NCBI GenBank assembly: GCA_004114245.1
Contig: QZWS01000152.1
Coordinates: 1 to 21,521, forward strand
DNA length: 21,521 nt
Reading direction: 5' to 3'
Source of the DNA: Zoopage sp. CT-All
Taxonomy: Eukaryota > Zoopagomycota > Zoopagomycetes > Zoopagales > Zoopagaceae
Within the stretch, counting starts at the first letter, position 1, and each line of letters opens with the position of its first letter. The notes under the pieces are model-generated. The model saw only the letters and a list, made by a program, of their open reading frames with translations. It did no database searches and was not told the origin of the DNA. This document shows positions 9,386 through 17,878 of the stretch, one piece after another. Made by a program: the position numbers and the translations under genes.

Positions 9386-10424
9386 TCACTCGGGCTTCGG
9401 TGCCAGTACCATAACGGTGAACTTCACCTCACTGGGGTCACGCTGCATGAACTGTCGAATGACGCCAACCGAGTCCTATAGAGGAAATCAGTTGCAGCCA
9501 ATCACAATCGCGATGATCGTGCCTTGAGGAGGTCGCGGCAGACACCGTGATCGATGGGCATCATCTTACTCCCGTCGAGCTCCAACACGCGGCCGCGGTG
9601 ATTGACAAAGCATACGAAGTGCGAGTCAATTTTGGCATCAATTGCTGGAGTCTAGTCAATCGAGTAAGTGTCAACATCGAGCCACCCAGCGACAGCCTAC
9701 TTCAGTTTGTCCCTGGTGTGCGGCTTGCTTTGCCGACTCGGCCAACTCCTTGCTCTCCGACAGCATACGGCATCGTTCCTCGGGCGTGGCGTGGCGAGTC
9801 TTGTCTAGAAACTCGACTAGCGGTCCGCTCTCTACTCAAAGGCAATCGTCACCACTGCAGCAACCGCTACTTAGAGCCTTAATAGGACGTACGAAGGCCG
9901 AGCAGAGAGCGGTCGTTGTTGGCCAGCGCGTGCAGCACTCCGATGAAACCGCATGCATTCCGAATTGTCTGCCTGAAAAAGTATGCGTCCTTGCCAGCAC
10001 TGATATTTTCAGCATTATTGACTTTCGCGTCGTGCTCCTCCTTGCGAAATTTTTCATACTGTGCCAGTCATGCTCAGTTGCAAATAGCGATTGACGGCGA
10101 CGCACGTTCTCAGTGACGGGAAACAGCAGCATGACGGCAAGAACGGGCTGGGGCACGAACCCGAGCAGATCATCATCAAGCCCTTTAAAATTGACATAGC
10201 AACACTCCCCATGAGATCGGCCAATTACCCCATACGTCAGTGAAGGCCCATTCTGCGCTGACTCCGAGCCGTTGCACAAACTAGATGGAATGGGCGCCTG
10301 TCCTTGGACAGCACGCATACCTCGGACATCACCTATGCACCAATTAGCACAGAAATCGCTGAATTGAAGGCCGCACGTCGGGATTGGATTCGAGCGCATG
10401 CCATGCGGGAAAGGAGCTCGACAT
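9386..10424 (-). CDS. YUH1: Ubiquitin C-terminal hydrolase (UCHL3/Yuh1 family, peptidase C12)
   Basis: Cysteine protease that removes small adducts from the C-terminus of ubiquitin (and of Nedd8/Rub1). No long frame shows it. I rebuilt eight exons on the minus strand: 10377-10424, 10321-10332 (12 nt), 10229-10280, 10106-10182, 9893-10058, 9701-9831, 9523-9651, 9386-9475. The result is 234 residues (human UCHL3: 230). The catalytic residues all fall four positions after those of UCHL3: Gln93, Cys99 in FRQTIRNACGFIGVLHAL, His173 in IDSHFVCFV, Asp188 in LELDG. The N-terminus aligns as ESNPDVMSEFVQRLGV with UCHL3 EANPEVTNQFLKQLGL, followed by FTDVWGLDDDLLGFVPQPV. The seven introns are 40-61 nt. 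The last (9476-9522) is GC-AG, since GT alternatives fail on phase or delete conserved residues. The exon 5/6 junction is the least certain. Confidence 0.92.
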
Positions 10425-10511
10425 GGAAGATGAGCGAAGAGCTGGAGGTAACGGCGCCTCAAGTCTATTTGAGTATACAAAGCGCCCAAGGCCAGGCGCA
10501 GCACGCCCCGC

Positions 10512-10877
10512 CTATTTACCAGCGATGACCAGACCCGATCTGCCGCCCCGCCCGGCCACGAGCGCCCCAAACGCGTGTCGCTGAGTGGACGTCGTCGCCC
10601 ACGCCTCATCCACCTCGCGCCATCGCCGCCTCTCCGCGGCCTCTCCCTCGGCCACCCTCCCCTGGGTGCGAATAATGGCGCCGATGGACATGAAGCAGCC
10701 AAACATGCCGGCCGACTGCAGCATGCTTGAGCCGAGCGTGCCGAGGTAGCCCTTGGGCCCGGGGCCGTAGCGCATGATGCTCATGGAGCCAAACACCAGG
10801 CCGATGCAGAGCCCGACGGTGGAGCCCATCAGCGCGCCCATCTGCATCTTCTGGAAGACGGTTGGCTCGGAGGACAT
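10512..10877 (-). CDS. MGR2: Mgr2/Romo1 mitochondrial inner-membrane protein
   Basis: Small protein of the TIM23 presequence translocase (yeast Mgr2; animal Romo1). It gates lateral release of proteins into the inner membrane. The 121-residue single-exon product has two glycine-rich membrane helices, GALMGSTVGLCIGLVFGS (about 14-31) and SSMLQSAGMFGCFMSIGAII (about 50-69), joined by the conserved loop RYGPGPKGYLGTLG. It aligns closely to yeast Mgr2 ([20 protein letters not shown], then GPGPDG). The C-terminal 50 residues are charged and Ala/Gly-rich and, like the extension in yeast Mgr2, are absent from the 79-residue Romo1. It ends only 87 nt upstream of the UCH start on the same strand and is divergent from the maleylacetoacetate isomerase gene. 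Confidence 0.9.
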   Translation of the reverse strand: MSSEPTVFQKMQMGALMGSTVGLCIGLVFGSMSIMRYGPGPKGYLGTLGSSMLQSAGMFGCFMSIGAIIRTQGRVAEGEAAERRRWREVDEAWATTSTQRHAFGALVAGRGGRSGLVIAGK

Positions 10878-10912
10878 GGCGCGATGCTATGGTCGAGAGA
10901 TGTAGCGGTCGG

Positions 10913-10922
10913 GTCACATGAC
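10913..10922. promoter_or_regulatory. Cbf1/M-box-like palindrome
   Basis: GTCACATGAC is a perfect palindrome and fits the yeast CDEI/Cbf1 consensus RTCACRTG. Its position, about 36 nt upstream of the MGR2 start, suits a promoter element. A ten-base match can arise by chance. Confidence 0.35.
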
Positions 10923-11207
10923 TTTGGGGACTGCGGGTCGCGCATGTTGCGCATGTGTGTCCAGAGGAGCTGCCAGGAGTGACATTCTGCTGCAGACACC
11001 GCCGCTGAGTGCGGTTTAGGAGTCCCAGACACTAGACATGTTTTGCAGATCTCCAGCTTGCAGCAATGGCCAGGAGTGCATTGTGTTGACTGCATTAAAT
11101 GACTACCACCCGGCCATCCACCATCAAGGAGAGACTTGTATATGGTGGTCAAGCTGTGCACACACTACACTGAGAAGCCGATCAGGTCAAAGGACAAGTC
11201 TCCGTGT

Positions 11208-11281
11208 TTGTCCCACGCCTCCACGTTGTCCCACACCCCCGCGTTTGTCCCACGCCTCCGCGCTTGTCCCACGCTCTGCTC
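11208..11281. repeat. 18-19-bp tandem repeat, four copies, at the maiA start
   Basis: Four units of about TTGTCCCACGCCTCCGCG at 11208, 11226, 11245 and 11264; the last diverges at its end. The array stops ten bases before the maiA ATG, so it is probably 5' UTR or core promoter. The strand is strongly pyrimidine-rich. Confidence 0.85.
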
Positions 11282-11291
11282 CGCCGTCAAC

Positions 11292-11936
11292 ATGCACACG
11301 CTGTACACATACTTCCGCTCGTCCTGCGCCACCCGCGTGCGCATTGCGCTGAACCTCAAAGGCATCGAGTACCAGCCCAAGTTCGTCAACCTCGTCTCGA
11401 ACGACCAGCTGGCGGCCGACTTTGACGCCATCAACCCGAACCACCGCGTGCCCGTGCTCGTCCTCCCCGACGGCGCCTCCCTCGGCCAATCCATCGCCAT
11501 CATGGAGTACCTGGACGAGGCGCATCCGGACGCCCATCGGCTGCTGCCGAAAGACGCCGTGGTGAGGGCCCGGGTGCGTGAGCTGGTCGAGACCATCAAC
11601 GCCGACACGCAGCCGCTGCAGAATCTCGCGGTGCTTCGCCACTTCGCCACGCAGGAGGAGCGAGTTGCGTGGGGAAATAAATGGATCACGCGAGGGCTGG
11701 AGGCGCTGGAGCGGCTGCTGGAGCGCACTGCGGGACGGTACTGCTATGGGGATGCCGTGACGCTGGCCGACGTGTGCCTTGCTCCGCAGGTGGTCGGTGC
11801 GATGCGCTTCAATGTGGACATGTCCAAATTCCCGACTATCAATCGCGTTTATGCAGCCGCGGGGGAGCTGGAGGCGTTCCAGAAGGCTCGGTGGGACGTG
11901 CAGCCGGACTGTCCCGAGGAGCTGCGCAAGGCTTAG
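11292..11936 (+). CDS. maiA: Maleylacetoacetate isomerase (zeta-class GST)
   Basis: Glutathione-dependent cis-trans isomerisation of maleylacetoacetate to fumarylacetoacetate in tyrosine/phenylalanine catabolism. Single exon, 214 residues. I start at 11292 because MHTLYTYFRSSCATRVRIAL is the family N-terminus; the frame is open 52 codons further upstream through the tandem repeat. The zeta-class motif SSCxxRVR is at residues 10-17. The thioredoxin-like half continues with NPNHRVPVLVLPDG and the glutathione-binding LGQSIAIMEYLDE. The helical half has QPLQNLAVLRH and the late motif GDAVTLADVCLAPQVVGAMRF. All are typical and nothing is missing. It is divergent from MGR2. Confidence 0.95.
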   Translation: MHTLYTYFRSSCATRVRIALNLKGIEYQPKFVNLVSNDQLAADFDAINPNHRVPVLVLPDGASLGQSIAIMEYLDEAHPDAHRLLPKDAVVRARVRELVETINADTQPLQNLAVLRHFATQEERVAWGNKWITRGLEALERLLERTAGRYCYGDAVTLADVCLAPQVVGAMRFNVDMSKFPTINRVYAAAGELEAFQKARWDVQPDCPEELRKA

Positions 11937-12033
11937 CGAGACGGCCTTGTTGATGGGGCAGAATGCAGATTCACTTGCCTGCTGCCACGTCATTTCGCAG
12001 ACTCGCTTCCCACGGCCTCGCCCGGTGCTCACC

Positions 12034-13100
12034 ATGCCAACTGCCGCCGACCTGCGTGCCATGAACTTTTACAAGCTCCTAAACACCGTGAACGAAATGG
12101 GTGTTACAGACATTAAGCGTGCACTACTTGCATGCTTCCACAGCATACTCAAAGTGGATAGATATCGTTTGTGAGCTGGGTTTGGAAGCATGCAAAGCGC
12201 AGCCCCTCGAGCTTCTTCGAAACATCCTTATGCAAGTGCTCCCCTTCTCCACCCTCCATGCTCTAGTGTAGATAGCAATCATATGCTTGAAGAAGAGTTT
12301 GGCAACGAGGCGGCCAAGCGCATTGCTCAAGAAAAGCACCATGCCTTACGTTCGCGGTCTGCTGTTCATCCCTTGCCTAAGAAGTTGGCCAGACAGTTGT
12401 CATATGCAGCAGTTCGTAGGTCGTCACTATCTGCACTCGGCAAGCAGTAAGCTGCATCCTTGGTCCATAAATGGCTCATAGTAGACATTCTGATGCTAGT
12501 GATACCCGCCATCTTCCAAGCAGCAAAGCGAATAACAAGCAATTGATTCGTGGGGAGCATCTACTCCCTGAGGAAATATTCATACGTGGCTTGCTCAATC
12601 AGATGTGGCTGGCAACCATAGCCCTCTGCCCGCTCATCGCCTTGGCTCGCTCGTGGATATCCAAGCCCCAGCACCTTCTTACAGCTCTCCTTGCAATTGA
12701 AGTTTGCATTCTTTCGAGTTCTCTGGTGCCCTGGACATCCTCTTGGCTCATCCAGCCTCCGCCTTCGCTCTTCTTTGGCGACATTTCACAAGGCGTTGTT
12801 GCCTTTCCAGACCTCTCTGTCATTTCTTCCATTGGCAAGTTTTGGGCGCCTGCCGTCGAGTACCTGGCCATCTACGCTGCTATTCCTCTCCTTGTGGCGC
12901 TGCTAGTCAACCCTCTGCCACGTCATAGGCAGCTATGTGTCCTAATGTTTGGCATTGCTAGACTTTCGCTATTGTACCTTTCCGACGCATCTGGTTTGCG
13001 GCTGCCCGGCGACACCTGCTACATATCAGCAGCAGTGCATGCTATGGCTGTGGTGACGGGGTGCATATCCATAGTGTATGATGCTTGGCATCGTCTGTAG
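12034..13100 (+). CDS. Unrecognised multi-pass membrane protein, 5' end uncertain
   Basis: The firm part is 12485-13100, a frame with about five hydrophobic segments: MWLATIALCPLIALARSW, HLLTALLAIEVCILSSSLVP, APAVEYLAIYAAIPLLVALL, LCVLMFGIARLSLLYL and AAVHAMAVVTGCISIVY. An upstream frame (12190-12446) encodes a soluble basic stretch (NEAAKRIAQEKHHALRSRS, KKLARQLSYAAVRRSS) and joins it in phase across a 38-nt GT-AG intron, 12447-12484 (donor GTAAGC). A first exon at 12034-12100 (MPTAADLRAMNFYKLL) with a 43-nt intron is plausible, but its connection to the middle exon is unresolved. A single-exon alternative would start at 12471. The helix pattern recalls the C-terminal half of Arv1, but the Arv1 zinc ribbon (CxxC pairs) is absent, so I do not assign it. 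Confidence 0.5.
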
Positions 13101-13156
13101 AATGGCCATAGTGCATGCTGCACCGTGTACGCTAGAATGCTGTGTTGGCCCTACCT

Positions 13157-13180
13157 GACCTCTGCCTCTGCCTCTGCCTC
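13157..13180. repeat. CCTCTG hexamer microsatellite
   Basis: Three CCTCTG units and a final CCTCTA. It lies in the 200-base gap before the glucosidase I start and is pyrimidine-rich on the coding strand. Confidence 0.7.
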
Positions 13181-13304
13181 TACCTAGTCTGTAGCCGCAA
13201 CCACGCACCACAAACCCTCGTAAAGATGGTCAACGTCGCATTTTTGGGTCCACGGCGCCAACAATTTTGTCTTCTCAGACCAGGACATTCCCTACTCCCG
13301 TCCG

Positions 13305-16214
13305 ATGACTCCGTTTCGCGGCACCGATATCCGCTGCGCCGTTATCGCGTCGGCGCTTATCTCGTTTCTTGGTGCCCCGCTGGCCCCGTTGGCCATTGCC
13401 GAAATTTCCGAGGCTACGCTGCGCTCCATCAATGCCATGCAGGCGCACAACGCCACCCTGCTCTGGGGCACCTACCGCCCCAATCTGTACTTTGGCACCC
13501 GCCCGCGCATCCCAAAATCGCTTCTAACCGGCCTAATGTGGCATGGCATGGGCGACCACATCGAGTGGCAGCACATACGCCATGCATGTGACCAGGGTCA
13601 TAATCTGCAGCGGTATGGGTTCAACCAGCATGACGGGCGTGGGCTGGCCGTGCAGGAGATTCAGGATCAGATCGTAAACTGCGCGCTGAAAACCGAATTT
13701 GTGAAGCGTGTGCACGGGGCATTTGGAGGGGATTGGAGTGTGCGAATATCGGCGTCGCCAATGAAAGTTCATAAAGGCGTGTCCACCAGCTCACACGGGA
13801 AGCTGGTGCTGACCATCCTTTTAAGAGGCAACTCGAGTGTCGATTTTATACTATTTTGGTCTCGAAGGACTCGGCACGATTGGTCCAGGAAGCATTCTTG
13901 AGAAGGGCGTACGTCACGCACGACCTCTCGTCCATCTCATGGCCATTAGGGACTTTCCAGCCCGATCAAGCTTAGGGGACACACTGAAGAGCTTGGTCAT
14001 TTTGAAATCACACTTAATACGAGTAACGTGGACACCCTGGGCTTCCCGTGCTGCTAGTGCCTCACTCTAGACTCAAAACAGCATCCAATTGCATATCTTG
14101 GCCGCAGACTTGCTGCCGATGATTGCTGGCATGCCAAAGGCATCCATTTCTTCATCCTTCTGCACACCATTGACTCTGCTATAAGATCACGTCGAGCTGC
14201 ATTATAAACGGGCTGTCCAGCTTGCCGCACCAACCTTTTCAACGGCCGTCCCCGATCCTCTCGACCTTTATCGACTGCCAAATCAAATGGATGGCGGAGC
14301 CAACTTCTTCGTCTACCAGTTCATATTCAAGTCGAAGAGCCATGCAAGTATCAGTGAAGCAGGCATCAACTGACGCCTATTTTAGGCCGACGCCTTCCAC
14401 ATCGACATTGACTATGTATCGCTGGCATCTGCGGCTGACGATGCGGCCCCTACTAGTCTCATTGCTACGGTGCCTATCGCCATGGACGCGTACCAAGCTC
14501 GATTTGAGCATATCTTTAAGCTTAAAGAGAAGGGCTTTAGCGCCAGGGAAATTGAGATGGCGCAATCTGCAATCAGCAACATGATCGGAGGCATTGGCTA
14601 TTTCCATGGCAGCTCTATCGTCGATCGATCGGTCGGAGACTCAATGGACCATATCCCCGAAGGCCTAGAGTTTGTTGATCGTACGCCCAATCCGCAGGAG
14701 ACTGCCCCCATGACGCTATTTTCTGCCGTGCCGTCGCGTCCATTCTTTCCTCGTGGCTTTCTCTGGGACGAAGGTTTCCATCAGATGCTCGTTAGCCAGT
14801 GGGACATCGAGCTGAGCTTGGATATTATCCAGCACTGGTTTTCACTTGTCGACGAGGACGGCTGGATTGCGCGAGAGCAGATTCTCGGCGCTGAGGCTCG
14901 CAGCAAGGTCCCGCCCGAGTTTCAAATCCAGATTCCAGCCTACGCCAACCCGCCCACTCTGTATCTTGCGATGCAAGGCATATTGGAGCGACTCGACAAT
15001 CACCGCGAAAATAAGCTTGTAATCCAAGGTATGCCGGCTGCATCATGGTCCGCTGGTTTCTGAAGCAATCACGGCAGGAATCGATACTGTGGCAAATATT
15101 GTGCTTGGCAGTCACTCTGAGGATAGCGACGTCATTCACACCTACCTGTTGGATATTTACCCAAATATGCGTCGCAACTGGGAATGGTTTCGACGCACCC
15201 AGCGTGGCAATATGAAATTGTGGGGACGGAGTCGTCGTCGCAATCAGGAGGCATATCTTTGGCGTGGTCGGACGCTTGGCCATACACTGACTTCGGGTAT
15301 TTCCTCCTCGCTCCTGAATTAAGCTAATGCTCGCAAGGACTTGACGACTATCCACGAGGGCCTCCTCACATCGGGGAACTTCACCTGGATCTTTTGTGCT
15401 GGGTTGGGGCAATGACGGATACGCTAGGCAAGATTGCTGCTCGCCTTGGCCTGGAAGACGACGTTTTTGAGTACGAAGAGGTACACTTGGAGATTCTTGA
15501 AAACATCGAAGGTAGAAAATTCGCATTCAGCGTTCCTTGCTCACTGTAGCAAGCTCTTCATTGGAATGAGGAAGAGAATATGTTTTGCGATATCTCCGTC
15601 GATGATGACGGCAAGTCTGATCGATCAGCGAACTCCATACTGACGACCAGAATATAGACGATCAGATATTCATCTGCCACAAGGGGTACATTTCGCTATT
15701 TCCAATGCTACTTGGACACTTGCAACCCGACTCGGAAAAGCTCGGTGCTATCCTGGATCTCATTCATGATCCCAAACGTCTGTGGTCCGAGTAGGCCGAA
15801 TCGCGTGTTCCATCATATCTCCGACTATGCGTAGCTTCGGAATCCTCTCCTTGTCGTTGAGAGACTCGCACTTTGGCAAAGGAGAGAACTATTGGCGAGG
15901 TCCCATCTGGATCAACATTAACTATCTGGTTCTCCGTGCACTTCACAAGGCATGCGCCTTTCTCCCAGCCCCACTCTTGTATACTAAGTCTCGTACACTA
16001 GTTCTACATGCATGGCAAGGGCCCGTACCAGAGCAAGGCACTCGAGATCTACACGCAGCTGCGCACCAACATCATCAGCAACATTCTCCGCGAGTACGAG
16101 CGCACTGGATTCTTGTGGGAGCAATACGCAGCTCGCGATGGTGCTGGCATGCGTTCGCACCCGTTTACCGGCTGGACGGCGCTTGTGACCAACATCATGG
16201 CGGAGCACTACTGA
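13305..16214 (+). CDS. CWH41: ER mannosyl-oligosaccharide glucosidase I (GH63)
   Basis: Removes the outermost glucose from Glc3Man9GlcNAc2 in the ER lumen, the first N-glycan trimming step. Twelve exons: 13305-13778, 13828-13908, 13950-14022, 14071-14139, 14186-14343, 14386-15028, 15078-15296, 15338-15511, 15554-15610, 15658-15790, 15835-15949, 16002-16214. They give 802 residues (yeast 833, human 837), all in phase, with introns of 41-52 nt. It is a type II membrane protein with a short tail and signal-anchor (about 11-33). Landmarks are WGTYRPNLYFGTRPRIPKSL, EFVKRVHGAFGGDWS, GGANFFVYQF, VPSRPFFPRGFLWDEGFHQM, EDGWIAREQILG, NPPTLYLAMQG, ENYWRGPIWININY and TGFLWEQY...FTGWTALV. Four introns are GC-AG: 14140-14185, 14344-14385, 15611-15657 and 15950-16001. 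For the first there is no GT at all between 14071 and 14190. The exon 1/2 junction is the least certain. The stop overlaps an ATG (TGATG). Confidence 0.95.
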
Positions 16215-16312
16215 TGGTGGCTGCAGAAATGGCACGATGTAAAGACGATTGCAATTTGCGCTGCCGCAAACATTTACCACCAAACTCAACCCCCCTGCGC
16301 ACGCCTCCCTGG

Positions 16313-17878
16313 ATGGACTTGCATCGCGCTACGGTCGTGCTCGCGACCGTGCAGCGTGGCGCATCCGTCGACCGCGTCGGCTGGCTGGCCAAACTGTCTG
16401 GCCATGGCCTGCGCAAATCGTGGAAGCGTCGTTACTGTGTCCTCAAATCCTCCGTCCTCTTCTACTTCAAATCTCAGCATCCCGACGAGCCCGTCGCCGG
16501 GATGATCAGTCTTGTTGACTACCAGGCTGTGGTGGTGAATCCTGCGTGTCGCAAGTCGCGGTGGGCGTTCACTCTGCAGCCGCATGATGCGGTCCATGGC
16601 ACCTCAGCAGTGGCAGCCGGGGCCAAACCCATGCACTTTTACGCCGAAAATGCCGATTACATGGATTTTTGGATAAATTCGATCGCGTCCAAGCTGGTGC
16701 GGTTCGAGTCGGGCAGCACCCTGGATGCTCTGTTCTCCAAAATTGGGTATCAACCAGGCTCGGCCGCGACAGGTTTGGCGCCGTCGCCAACGCCCGCATC
16801 CGCATCCTCCTCGTCCTCATACACTGCTGGCATGTCGTTCGGAACCATGTCGCCACCGGTGCCCAGAAGAAGCACGCTGAGAAACCGTACTTCTCAGGAC
16901 AGCATGGGGAGGTATCGGCCCCTAGTAACAGGTCAACCGCCAGGCACAAGCAGCAGCGTCGCATCAGATGCTGTATCGATCGAGTCGATGACAAGCGGTG
17001 GCACGCTAAGCTGGGATGACCGCGCCATGGTACTGGGGACAGCGCCGCCGAATCGATCCAACAGTGCAGATGCAGGACAGCCGACGATGCCTCAGTATTA
17101 TTCACAATACCATTCGGCAAACCATCCGTATCTCCTTTCCCCGGTGGGAGGCGGCTCTGGCATATTGGCAAATTCCCCACTCGCGATGCCTACACGCCGG
17201 ATGCCGATGCAAAGCTCTGCTCGTCGGCTGTCCACGCCGGTCCAGGAGCTCAGCCGCTCGCGGTCGTCGCCCTTCCTCCATCAAGTTGGTAGTCGGCCAC
17301 AGCTCAAGTTGACAGTGCCAGACTCGCGAGCGTTTGTCAGCTCGGACAATGAAGACGGCAGCGTTGGGACGATCGATGACAAGGAGGAACGAACCCGGCG
17401 ATGTGCGATCGAGATAACAGTGCCATCGTCTGTTCGTGTGCGCAGCAGTACTACGGGTGGATTGCGTGGAAGTGTACTGAGTCCGACGAACGCCCCCGAG
17501 TCGATTATACACGAAGGGATCGACTGGGACGCAGGCCAGTCCGATGAGCAACGTGGCACCAGATCGCCTATTGCCGAAGTGGCGTCTGAATTTGGAATCG
17601 TACTGCCCCCTCTGCCACCGCCACCCCCGCCAACATCCTTGGGCTCGGTGTCCTCTGAGTCGCCTACGGTGGTTTCGATTACAGGCAGCATGCTGCACGG
17701 ATCACTGACTCCGCAAGCCTCTCGATCAGCACACCAGCATCATGATCATAAGCTAAGCCTGGAAGTCATGGTGCAGATGGTACAAGAGCAGCTGACGCTA
17801 CGAAGCATGGCCTCGAGCAGCACCGAGTCGCTTCCCAGTGTGCGGTCATTTGCGAGCTGCACTGAGCGTGCCTTGTAA
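16313..17878 (+). CDS. PH-domain protein with long disordered Ser/Pro-rich tail
   Basis: 521 residues from the ATG at 16313. The same frame has an earlier ATG at 16214, overlapping the glucosidase I stop, and runs back further by chance inside that gene. I prefer 16313 because the intervening residues look non-coding and 99 bases would remain for the promoter and 3' end. Residues about 21-130 form a pleckstrin-homology domain: RVGWLAKLSGHGLRKSWKRR, YCVLKSSVLFYFKSQ, RWAFTLQP, then the C-terminal helix YMDFWINSIASKLVRF with its conserved Trp. KSWKRRYCVL carries the basic residues that usually contact phosphoinositides. The remaining 390 residues are Ser/Thr/Pro-rich and presumably disordered, with many S-P sites and a polyproline stretch, LPPLPPPPPPTS, suited to SH3 or profilin binding. 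Probably a membrane-associated adaptor; no catalytic domain is seen. Confidence 0.85.
   Translation: MDLHRATVVLATVQRGASVDRVGWLAKLSGHGLRKSWKRRYCVLKSSVLFYFKSQHPDEPVAGMISLVDYQAVVVNPACRKSRWAFTLQPHDAVHGTSAVAAGAKPMHFYAENADYMDFWINSIASKLVRFESGSTLDALFSKIGYQPGSAATGLAPSPTPASASSSSSYTAGMSFGTMSPPVPRRSTLRNRTSQDSMGRYRPLVTGQPPGTSSSVASDAVSIESMTSGGTLSWDDRAMVLGTAPPNRSNSADAGQPTMPQYYSQYHSANHPYLLSPVGGGSGILANSPLAMPTRRMPMQSSARRLSTPVQELSRSRSSPFLHQVGSRPQLKLTVPDSRAFVSSDNEDGSVGTIDDKEERTRRCAIEITVPSSVRVRSSTTGGLRGSVLSPTNAPESIIHEGIDWDAGQSDEQRGTRSPIAEVASEFGIVLPPLPPPPPPTSLGSVSSESPTVVSITGSMLHGSLTPQASRSAHQHHDHKLSLEVMVQMVQEQLTLRSMASSSTESLPSVRSFASCTERAL

Larger units (their letters stand above)
10878..11291. promoter_or_regulatory. 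Divergent promoter region, MGR2 and maiA
   Basis: 414 bases between two divergent starts. It contains a perfect 10-bp palindrome, GTCACATGAC, at 10913-10922, 36 nt from the MGR2 ATG; this matches the RTCACRTG core bound by Cbf1/bHLH factors. It also contains the 18-bp tandem repeat abutting the maiA ATG. Regulation by either is inference. Confidence 0.5.

Noticed and set aside
9836-10702. 288-codon minus-strand frame taken as one protein
   Set aside because: It mixes pieces of UCH exons and introns with the antisense of nothing real; the true product is the eight-exon UCH.
11187-12062. 291-codon minus-strand frame over maiA
   Set aside because: Antisense shadow of maiA; composition follows third-position GC of the real gene.
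12485-13100. Arv1 homologue
   Set aside because: Only a loose helix pattern agrees; the N-terminal CxxC zinc ribbon and conserved Arv1 motif are not present.
13225-13304. Earlier ATG at 13225 as glucosidase I start
   Set aside because: It is in a different frame from the GH63 signal-anchor; no donor site there would join it in phase.
15782-16312. In-frame upstream extension of the PH-domain protein
   Set aside because: Overlaps glucosidase I exons in another frame; the residues have no domain and the real GH63 frame explains the sequence.
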